Notes under the pieces: model-generated
Database searches by the model: none
What the model was told of the DNA's origin: nothing
What the model saw: the letters and a program-made list of their open reading frames with translations, nothing else
From: Corylus avellana
Lineage: Eukaryota; Streptophyta; Magnoliopsida; Fagales; Betulaceae
Assembly (NCBI RefSeq): GCF_901000735.1
Contig: NC_081545.1
Coordinates: 17,492,758 to 17,556,757 of the forward strand
Direction of reading: 5' to 3'
Length of the DNA stretch: 64,000 nt
Shown here: piece by piece, positions 55,640 to 64,000 of the stretch
Layout of the letters: every line of letters begins with the position of its first letter
Position numbering within the stretch: position 1 is the stretch's first letter
Position numbers and translations under genes: made by a program

Positions 55640-58600
55640 GTGTTGTCCTTTGTGGTTGGTTTGCTTGTTTTACAAGGGCTTGGAGCCATTTTTAAAATGG
55701 TTTTACACCACTTGGTTTTGGGAGTGCACACCACCTATTCGACGAAAGGCTTGAACCAATTTGCACAATGCCTAGTGCACGAGCTTAGTCTTCTCGGTCC
55801 TCCAGAACTCAAGCCACCTCCCCCCCAACCCACTTTTAAAAAGAGGGAGCTCATGTTGGAGACCTCCTTTGCAATTGAGGATGACTTCACAAATTTTGAA
55901 TCTACTCAATGGGCAGTTGAATAGTTCAAGCTAGTCACCTCCAAAGCCTACAAAAGCCTGGTTCTGTCATTCTATGAAAACCTCACATTCGACTACAACT
56001 GGCCAGGCGTCCTCTCATAATCTGTTAAAGGAAACAACATTGAGATAACTGCTGAAGACATTGCAGCTGCCCTAAAATGCCATCATGAGCACCCTCTAGA
56101 CTAAGATCAGTTTGAAGAGGAACCCCTTATGCTCACCATTGCAGATATAATTGGAGATATATGTGGGGGACAATATGCTAACGATCACTGCAATGCAAGC
56201 GGCAAGGCCAAGATGCCTCCATAACTATGGCTTGTGGATTTTATCCTGCATCGGTATGCATTTCCCTAGGGACACAAAACTCTTTCTCAAAGCACTCTAC
56301 ACCTTTTATAAAGGCTATTAGTGCTCCATTCCATATATCATCTGGAGCCAGCTGCACAAGTTCTGGGAAGGGGTACATTTACGAGGAGCTGCCACTACCA
56401 ATTCATGGGGAAAACCTTTTCCTTTTCTCCTCACTTATATCCTTCGGAAAAAGGGCATTAAGGGTACTTCACCGAATGGACTTATCACCAAGCACCCGCA
56501 ATTTGGCAGAATTCAGTGGAATCAAAGTTACTCTCATATGCCACGAGTGTAACGCCCCAAATTCTAGAGGTAGAGTGATTGGGAGCAATTGTAACATATT
56601 CTTATAAAAAAAAGAAATTTCCTAATATAAGATCACCACAGAATCATAACTTCACATAATACTATAATCTCTCATTATAAAATCACAAACACATAATGTG
56701 CTAGTATTCAATAATCTCATAAGCAATAAAGTTACACCATCTATGTTTATCCAAAGCTATCTAGTCTATAGAATGGAGTCCCAGACACTTCTACTGCTAG
56801 TCCATAAAGCAGCGATAGGATATTTAACAACTAAGAGGCCCACCGGTGCCCATGTCTTCAATACTACAATATATAAAGCAATCTGAAAAAGATGTATAAG
56901 GAGAAGGGGTGAGTTTGACAACTCAGTAAGTAGCCACAACACCAAGATGCTATAAAACATGCTATGCAGATTTCTATGTCAAAATCTCTATCATGCACAA
57001 TAATAATTTATGCAGATTAACATAATTAACAAAATAAGCATGATAGTTGCAAAATGAGTAAGCACTTCCTTTTACTTTTCTTCCAAATAATTGTTTTACC
57101 CTTTGACCTGACACCAAAAATTTACCGCGAGCGGAGCACATTGGCTTGTCTCGAAGGACCTATATGCTCATACTGTCGTCACAGGGGAGAGCTACCAGGT
57201 TGGGAACTTCCCTAGGTGAAGGCCACATGGCCGGTAGCATACACATTCTTAAAAAATGACATATGAATGAATAAAACTTGTCATTAAAATATGGAAGGAA
57301 GTGCAATTGAAAATCATGTAAGTGGATTCTTTATAAAATCCCCAATATTTTTCCAAAGATTTATAATAAAATTTGTTGGGGTTTTTGGTGTTGTGTCCCC
57401 TTACCTGGCATTGCATGTCCTTAATTTGATTCTACATTCAACTCACAATTCCTACAACGGAGGTAAAAAGTACCTTAGTCATCAATTCATTTATCCTTGG
57501 CCAAAAACATTATAGTGACATCAACCCTACCATGCTTGATTTATATGCCTCACATTGAATTCTAATAATCAACTCCACTATGGCCTTAATTTAACCAATT
57601 GCTTTACACTAAAACACCAAGGTTATAATATTCTTATTACTATAGAATCATCAAGAAGTTTATCAAGACATACTATTACTCTCCTCCTAAGCTATTTAAT
57701 TTTGCAACTTACTCCCAATATCAAAAGCTTAGAAACATTTACAACAATCACTCTAATTATCATAAGACGTATTAGCATCTAAACCCAATAAGCACCAACT
57801 TCTATGGATCCCATAATAATTTATGGTCAATTAACACTCTAACTATAATTAACCCCTCCAAAAAGCAATTCAAGTGTTCATACACTAAAAGCCCCAATAT
57901 AATTTTAGGAATTTGGCTTCATACTAAAAATACCATAAAAGATATAAAAGTATTACCTTGGAGAGTAAGCTCTCCTTAAATACCTACTTTGTGTGGGAGT
58001 GATACCTTAAATGTTTGCCACATGCACTCATCACCACAAGACAAGTGTCCAGGAATGTCTCAAGAGAATGACACCTAAGAACCCCAGGTGTCCACCAAGA
58101 AAGCATGCTATATAACACCTGCAGCTTTAGGTGTCAACCAAGCAACTTAAACTTGGTCCCCAAGTAACTTATCAAGCAAGGCCATGTGTCATCTTGAGCT
58201 TGATGACTTGTCAAGCTTAAAAAAAATCTCCTCATGCATGTACATTAGAACGTAGTTATAAAAATCTACAATTAATCCTCAATGAACTTAAACCTTTTGA
58301 CTACCACATATCCAAAAATCGTGGTTTACAAACATCATTAACCCATCCAATTAATTTCCTAAGTCGCAGGTACTTCAACTACTCGACAACTTGACCAATT
58401 AAACTTGAAAAAATCATAACTCTTTCACTTTAACTCCAAATGACACGAAATTTGGCTTGAAATTTTTCTCATTCAAATAGCAACATATCCAAAAATCATA
58501 GCAATCCATAAATATTTGGTACCTCACAAGTCCCTCGAAATCCTATGCCTTTGTTTGACTGAAATACCTGTTTTGACAGTTGCATCTTCTAAAAATCATA

Positions 58601-59219
58601 ACTCCTTCTACAAGCGTCCAAAAATCATGAAACCACTTTTAAAATCTTTCCTTCTCATCATTCTATAAATTCTTAAAACAGTTTTATTTAAAGTTACTCA
58701 TTGAATTTTTGGCGTCCAAAACAATGTGACTTTTCTTTCAATAACCCACTAAAATTCTAACTAGCAATTTTCCATCATCTTTCACATTAAGTCTATTTAA
58801 CTAACTCCATATAAATCTTAATAAAATTGCAAATCCTCCTTATCCTTGATATTAAGATCACCTTTATTCTAGGAATAGATTTTGGGGTATTACAACGGGT
58901 ACCTCGAGCACCAGCAGCCGAAGTAGAGAAGGGTGAGGAAGAACCTATGGACATGGATGAGAATGTAGCTGAGCAAGCAAAGGAGGAAGAGGAGACCATC
59001 ACCATCGGCATTTCACAATATCAATTCAGCTGTGATGAGTTTTCATTCCTCCGGTACGAGCTAGCTGATCAAAGAAGAGAAGCTCGGGAGGACAAGGTCT
59101 TAGCTGCCCAAAGATTAGCAAAGCGAGGAGATTTGATATAGAAGCAAGAAGAACTGATTCGGTCCATTCTAGACCGATTGCCACCACCCTCAAGGGCATC
59201 TTCTTCTGGACAACAGTGA
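55640..59219 (+). pseudogene. plant retroelement ORF with PF20167-like domain, split by a solo LTR
   Basis: Coding starts about 55640. After residue 90 it encodes FYENLTFDYNWPGVL and NNIEITAEDIAAALKC, the pattern of the 'putative plant transposon protein' domain (PF20167) found in Athila-like elements, continuing to HKFWEGVHLRG. In-frame stops occur at 55922, 56018 and several later positions, and a one-base insertion in a C run near 56264 shifts the frame. A 2347-bp solo LTR plus 5-bp duplication (2352 bp, divisible by three) interrupts it; beyond 58895 the same frame resumes with an acidic Glu-rich part and a helical tail (ELADQRREAREDKV) to about 59215. The function of this domain is not established. 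Confidence 0.65.
56548..58894 (-). mobile_element. solo chromovirus-type LTR, TSD ACGAG/ACGGG
   Basis: 2347 bp from TGTAACGCCCCAAATTCTAG to TTTTGGGGTATTACA, flanked by ACGAG (56543-56547) and ACGGG (58895-58899), one mismatch. The block GACAACTCAGTAAGTAGCC near 56917 is the reverse complement of the TTACTTACT block in LTR C, so the LTR is probably on the minus strand. No internal region remains, so it arose by LTR-LTR recombination. Confidence 0.85.
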
Positions 59220-59541
59220 GGGGAGGACCATATTCTGGCTGAAGACGTTAAACTTAGCACTCATGGGAGGCACCCCACAGCATATCCTTTTTATTTCTTT
59301 ATTTGTTTTTCATTTTATTTTTATTTCTTTTTCTTTTCCGTTGTTATGTTAGTGTTTTGTTTATCAAGGACAAGTGTGCTTGCATTCAAGTTTAGGGGTA
59401 TGCTATTGAGCCATACCTATTCCAGCTAAGTTTTCTCATCTCCCTCATATGATCTTTCCTTTGTATATACACATTGAGGGCAACGTGTAATTTAAGTTTA
59501 GGGCTATGGGAGACACTTACACACACGTTGTCCCATTTTTG

Positions 59542-59572
<31 letters not shown>

Positions 59573-60664
59573 GCATATTCATGTTTGTCTTAAAATTTTG
59601 GTTGATTTGAAAAAAAAAAATTTGTGATTTGATTTTCATTGGTGAGCTTAAAATTTAGAACACATGATCTAATGATAAAGTTTTTAAGTTTGGTTACTTG
59701 CTTTAGGCATTTGAGAATTCACCTGTTTGATCTGATCTGACACAAGCACATTAGCGCATAATTTGTGAGGTATGACATGAGAGTCTAATGTGTATGTTTC
59801 TATGTCTTGGATGAAATTAGATTACTTGTTGGTTGGATACTTTGACATAAATTATATATATAAAAAAATAATAATATGATCATTGATAAGCTTTTCATTA
59901 AGTAACTAGACCTCTTGCCTCATTAAACAATGAGTGCTCATAACAAAAGGTGAAGAATTTTGATTTTGTTAATGTCATCGTTAGTTTGGTTTTCTACCCT
60001 TTTTTACTTGAGTTAGTAAGTCCTTAGAGGTGTCTTTCCACCTAATGCCCTAAAACCACCTGGTTTGGGAGTCATTGACTTAACACTCGTTATATGGGTC
60101 AATTAAAAAGCTTAAGAGAACCAAACATTGCACAGCCTGGCTAAAAAGAAAAAAAAAAAAAAAAAAAAAAAAAGGAAAGGAAAGTTATGCCATAGTTATT
60201 CATTCTGATGGGGATTTTAGTAAACTTTGAGATATTGAGACATTACACATTAGAAATAATTTGAAGCTTTATATTTATGTGCTAGTTCACTTTTACACTA
60301 TTTCGAACTTGTGATGCCTTAGCCTGTCTTTTGTAACTAATTAGACTTTTAAATTTCAATTCATTGCGAAGATGGAGTTCATCTTTTTAAGTTTGCTAAT
60401 GAGTGAAAATAATGGTTTTGAGTGATATTTCAATTTTTGGATAACGTGAACTGTGCATAATGTTTATGGGTAACATTCCTGGAAAACCCTCACGAGACTT
60501 CACTCGTCCTCTAGGGAATGCCTAGGGGTTTAAAAGGCTTGTTCTATACGCTAAATGCAATTGTACATCCCAAGAAAGATGGATTTATCTTTTTGTTTTT
60601 TGTTTTTCATTTTGTTTTTAGTTTCGTATTGCTAAGGGACTAGTAATATGTAAGTTTTAGGGTG
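59220..60664 (+). other. A6 conserved noncoding 3' region
   Basis: Post-ORF motif at 59233-59279, purine box AAGTTTAGGGGTATG near 59389, hairpin ACACATTG-AGGG-CAACGTGT (59469-59488, one mismatch) with purine box near 59494, an AAAT microsatellite (59538-59570), the shared block (59885-60125) with a poly-A run (60146-60173), and a decayed polypurine tract AAGTTTTAGGGTG at 60652-60664. Confidence 0.65.
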
Positions 60665-62086
60665 TGTTATGTACTAAAATATTTTAGCCCCTTAATTTAC
60701 ACTTGTTAATTTCTTAGTTTTGTTATTTTGTGCTATTTTATTTCATTTTTATGTTTTCTATGTTTTCATAAGTCATGGAAGAAAATGAAGCAATTCTGGA
60801 AAGTTGAGCATAAAGGGCAATTTGGGAAAAAGCTGAAAGTTTTGAATCAAGGTCAAGCATCCAAGCGCAGTGCAATCGAGCGCACTGTAGCCCTAGGTTC
60901 AACTGCACCAGCGCTCGAGCGCCTAAGCCAAGGAGCGAGCGCAGGCTTGCGCTCACATGCACAAGAAGCTGGCTCAAGTGTTTTAGTGCTTGAACGCCCA
61001 ACACTAGAGATCGATCGCAGGTGTACGATCGAGCGTACCACCCCTGCGATCGAGCGCACTCATGCGTTGGAGAAAAATAAAGGCACGCGGCCAGACTTCT
61101 TCTCCCTAAATAAGGTTTTCCTATTCCTTTTTGGACTAGGAAAGTTAGACCTCCGATTTCACTAGGTCTACTAGGGTTTCTTGGGTTTTCCTAAGCCTAT
61201 AAATAGACCTCTAAGCCTCACAAATTTCATATACAACTCAAGAGACAATTTCCAGGGAGGAGAATTTGGAGGCTACTTTCAAGAGTCGTTTTCGGTTCTT
61301 TCTTTTCCCTTTATTTTTAATTATGTGTAACTAACTCTTTAGTTAAGGGCTAGATTGAAGCCCTAATCATGTCTTTTTAGGATTTCAATATTGGCACCTT
61401 TGCTACAATCATATTTTGATATATTTAAATTGATTATTTCTTGCTTAATTGAATTCCTCATATGAATGTGTCTGATCAACATATGCATGTGGTATGGATT
61501 AGATATTAAGTCAATTTGGATGACCGAGTCCTAGACTTAATAGAGTGACAAGGAATCTCATCATTGGGGTTCTTGGATTAATCAACATGGAGAACCGGGA
61601 GTAGACACCCATACCCTAGGCTTCATGTGTTTGTCGCTTTTCACAAATTTATGTTTTTTTAAAAAACAACTTAGTAGACACCCATGCTAAATCCTTTGAG
61701 AAAGAAAAGAATTAGAGTAGACACTCATGCCTAATTCGTTGCTTAGGGAGATCCATAGCTTAAGGAGTATACACCCATGCCCTTAAGTTGTCAAACATTA
61801 AATATACCGGTATGATTGGCGCATTGGCATATTGTTATCTTAATTAGTTTGATTAGTGGTGGATATCGAATCCCTAATGCTTCCGTTAATCTTTACCTCT
61901 TTTCATAATATCAATTTCGTGACAATCTTGATATTTAATTTAGAAAATCAATTCTACGCAAAATCAACAATCCTCATGGGAATGATCTCTAATTTGCTGC
62001 ACTATACTATCGTTTGATCTTGTACACTTGCAAGTTAAAACATACCGAATATTTGCCTATTAATTTAGGTAGTATTTGGCACAACA
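60665..62086 (+). mobile_element. A6 3' LTR
   Basis: 1422 bp, TGTTATGTAC to GGCACAACA. Long GC-rich U3 cluster (60860-61070), TATA box near 61198-61206, hairpin array 61580-61800 with TAGACA loops in hairpins 1-3 and TATACA in hairpin 4, as in the 5' LTR. No target duplication matches the flank of 46404. Confidence 0.8.
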
Positions 62087-62330
62087 GTTTACAGCGTCCA
62101 CATTTAAAAGTAGACGCTAATGATATGTCAACAATGTCGTTTTAATGGTTGACGCTGAAAATAATTTATTTTTAATTCTTTTATTTTCATTATCCTGATC
62201 GAGGATCATCAGCATCCTTTTTGATGGTTAACACTGATAATTGTCAATTTTCAATTTTATTTTTTTAATTTTTATTATGTTGATGGAGGGCTAATAGCGT
62301 CCACCAGGAGTGGACGTTTGATGTGGTCTT
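62087..62330. repeat. CACTA-like subterminal repeat fragment
   Basis: Inverted words AGCGTCCAC / GTAGACGCT (62094-62122) and AGCGTCCACCAGGAGTGGACG (62296-62316, as two halves) plus GTTGACGCTGA resemble the subterminal repeats of a second CACTA family, different from those at 7315-7580. No terminus or transposase is present. Confidence 0.4.
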
Positions 62331-62695
62331 TTCGTTGTGCAAAAATTATCAATAATAAATTACCACTCGCAATAAAACAAATCCTTGTAGGATATGGCTA
62401 TATTGAGGTTGTCGAACCTTCAAGGATTGTAATGATGTTGTTATTAAGCTTTTCAGGATTAATTCTAACATGATGCAAAAGATGATTGTTTTGTTTTTGT
62501 TTGAAAACTAATTGCATAAAAGTAAAAGTAAGATAAATTACAATGGAGAAAAGAATATGGGGTTGACTTCACTACTAACCGCATAACAATGGTCAATCAT
62601 AAATTCACAAGGGATATTTATTCTATGCATGATAAGCCTCATGTCACTTGAATAGTCAAGAAAATACCATTATTAATAAATAAGTGTAAATATAT
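62331..62695 (-). mobile_element. fragment of another LTR (U5 side)
   Basis: Starts TTGTGCAAAAATTATC and contains CCACTCGCAATAAAACAAAT and GACTTCACTACTAACC, parallel in order to the U5 side of the A and B LTRs but not alignable in detail. It is cut by the next LTR. Confidence 0.3.
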
Positions 62696-62918
62696 TGTTA
62701 AATATATTGCAGAGGGAAGAACGAAAGAGAGAAGAGAGGGAGAGCGGAAGCATATAATAGACTACATCTCTTCTATATTATATTGATATATATTGTGAAG
62801 AACTATAGAGACCTCTATTTATAGAGAGACTATGAGTGACAAGCCCTAAACTAATTAAGGTAGGGAATAAACCCTAATAGAAAAGACAATAAATCCTAGA
62901 GTATAAAATATTCTAACA
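62696..62918 (-). mobile_element. short LTR of copia type with PPT
   Basis: On the minus strand: TGTTAGAATATTTTATAC at 62918, TATA box CTATAAATAGAGG near 62815-62825, and the end ATATTTAACA at 62696, giving a 223-bp LTR with TGTTA/TAACA ends. It is preceded (62919-62935) by the polypurine tract GAGTTTGAGGGGGGA, so it is a 3' LTR. Confidence 0.65.
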
Positions 62919-64000
62919 TCCCCCCTCAAACTCAAGGTGTAAGCTTGAGTTTTGGAAAAAGAAAGGGAATTTTTTTTTTTTGGTTCGCCGGAGTAAAGGC
63001 CAGAGAGTGGCAACCGAAGGCGGAGGACGGTAGATGTTGGTTGCCGATGGTGGTTGCTAGTGGTAGTGAATGATTTGGGCCTTGAACTGGGCTTGAGACT
63101 TGGGCTGGAGGCTTATTGAATAAATCTTGATGGATTTAATTGTTGGTGGTGGGCCAGTTTGATTGGGCCAAAATTGGCCAAAATCCATGGACCATTGAAT
63201 ATGGTCTGACCCGAAAAGAAGTGACCCTGGTCTAACCCGATGAACCAAGGTGGCTGCTTTGGATCGGGTTGTATGAATTGACCCGTATGGCTTATTCGGT
63301 TGAACCGGGTTTAACCCATCGAATCGGGTTGACTATTTGGACCAATTTGAGAGTGGGCCGGCTTGGGCAGTTGGGCTGAAAGTGATTTTGGACCCGTTTT
63401 AAACGTGATGACCAGTTTTGAAACCGGTTTTGGACCGTGTTGGAGACAAGGGCTGACGTGGACCACTGAAAGGTTGACACATGGCAGAAGGAAAAGGATG
63501 TAGCGTCTGGCACATGAGGTGCACGCGCCTCACCTGCGACTTCTGCTTTGGCGCATGAAGCCCACGCATAAGATGCTTTGCCGACGCATGGAGGCCTGTG
63601 GAGGCTCCGTTGGATGATTTTCGGATGGCTCCAGGATGCCCAATGGCAGATCTATTGAATGGTTTGAAAACCAGACTGATCCACCAGACGTGACGGCGCA
63701 TGGCGGAGGTTGGAATTTCGGCAACTTCTCTAGGAGGCATGTGTGGTCGTGTGCATGGTTGGAAAAGGCTCAAATTGCACAAATCCACCGATCTGGGCCC
63801 AAGACACCCCTTATGGTGGTTGGTTGGCTGAGAGGCGTAACGGTGGTAGCGCATAGAGAAACTGTCGGTGGGCGCGTGCCGAGGCTGTTCGTGACAAGTC
63901 TTCCATAGATCAGGTAGATCTATGCCTTGAAAGCTTCATTCTAGGATTACTTTTCTAGATTGCGCTGCAATGAAGGTGTGGAAGAGATTGATAGCAACGA
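62919..64000 (-). mobile_element. internal sequence of the short-LTR element, no recognisable coding
   Basis: Upstream (minus strand) of the polypurine tract the sequence is GC-richer (repeated GGGTTGAACCGG-like and GGCGCATG words, 63230-63700) and contains no reverse transcriptase, RNase H or integrase. An open frame at 63854-63399 has no family features. This is either a non-autonomous element body or captured sequence; the window ends inside it. Confidence 0.35.

Noticed and set aside
60728..61165. 145-codon plus-strand frame in the A6 3' LTR
   Set aside because: It runs across the U3 GATCGA cluster and promoter; overlapping frames exist on both strands because the GC-rich words lack stop codons.
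46404..62086. A6 as a simple intact element with TSD
   Set aside because: ACTCA before 46404 does not match GTTTA after 62086, and the interior looks composite.
63399..63854. 151-codon minus-strand frame near the window end
   Set aside because: It has no domain, signal or repeat pattern of a known family, and competing frames of similar size cover the same GC-rich stretch.

Overview
The window is plant nuclear DNA, most likely from a eudicot; I cannot name the species. It is heterochromatin-like, AT-rich sequence built almost entirely of nested and decayed transposable elements. The evidence is primer-binding sites complementary to the 3' end of tRNA-Asp, Ty3/Gypsy integrase pieces, CACTA transposase exons with plant-type introns, and LTR promoters with TATA boxes of the form TATAAATAGACC. 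I found no intact host gene, no tRNA or rRNA gene and no CRISPR array.

Layout. 1-2521: minus-strand relic of an endogenous caulimovirid polyprotein (coat/zinc knuckle, protease, reverse transcriptase). 2575-7640: CACTA DNA transposon remnant (DUF4216/TnpD-like exon, Transposase_24 exons, subterminal repeats), split by a family-A LTR. 7640-9975: unresolved LTR-like sequence ending in a chromovirus 3' end. 9976-18516: a long chromovirus-type LTR ('C') split by the family-B element B1 (12483-18437). 18517-20464: fragments and an unidentified insertion. 20465-46403: a mostly minus-strand block of Athila/Tat-like elements: four integrase modules (D1-D4), a Gag-derived element (A7), the young complete element B2 (33000-38783, TSD CATGA), and solo LTRs A3 (TSD CTTTC) and A4 (TSD GTAAG). 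46404-62086: plus-strand element A6, carrying a PF20167-like ORF split by a 2.35-kb solo LTR, and also split by the complete element A5 (49407-55000, TSD GTTGC). 62087-64000: CACTA-like subterminal fragment, LTR fragment, and a copia-type LTR with attached noncoding sequence.

Families A (LTR about 1.3 kb) and B (about 1.34-1.4 kb) share the tRNA-Asp PBS, a short ORF that looks like only the nucleocapsid-to-C-terminus part of Gag, a long conserved noncoding 3' region with a hairpin next to an internal polypurine box, and the terminal polypurine tract. They encode no complete pol, so they look non-autonomous; the D modules are integrase remnants of a related autonomous lineage.

The most interesting signal is in the transcribed part of the family-A LTR. 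Four successive hairpins with unrelated stems all present the same loop (AGTATACACCCATGC). Stems show compensatory changes between copies, and the loops have changed together in subfamilies (TATACACCC, TAGACACCC, TAGATACC). Family B carries a comparable array with a different repeated motif at the same place. This looks like a multi-copy RNA recognition signal for packaging, dimerisation or translation, which I do not recognise from described plant retrotransposons.
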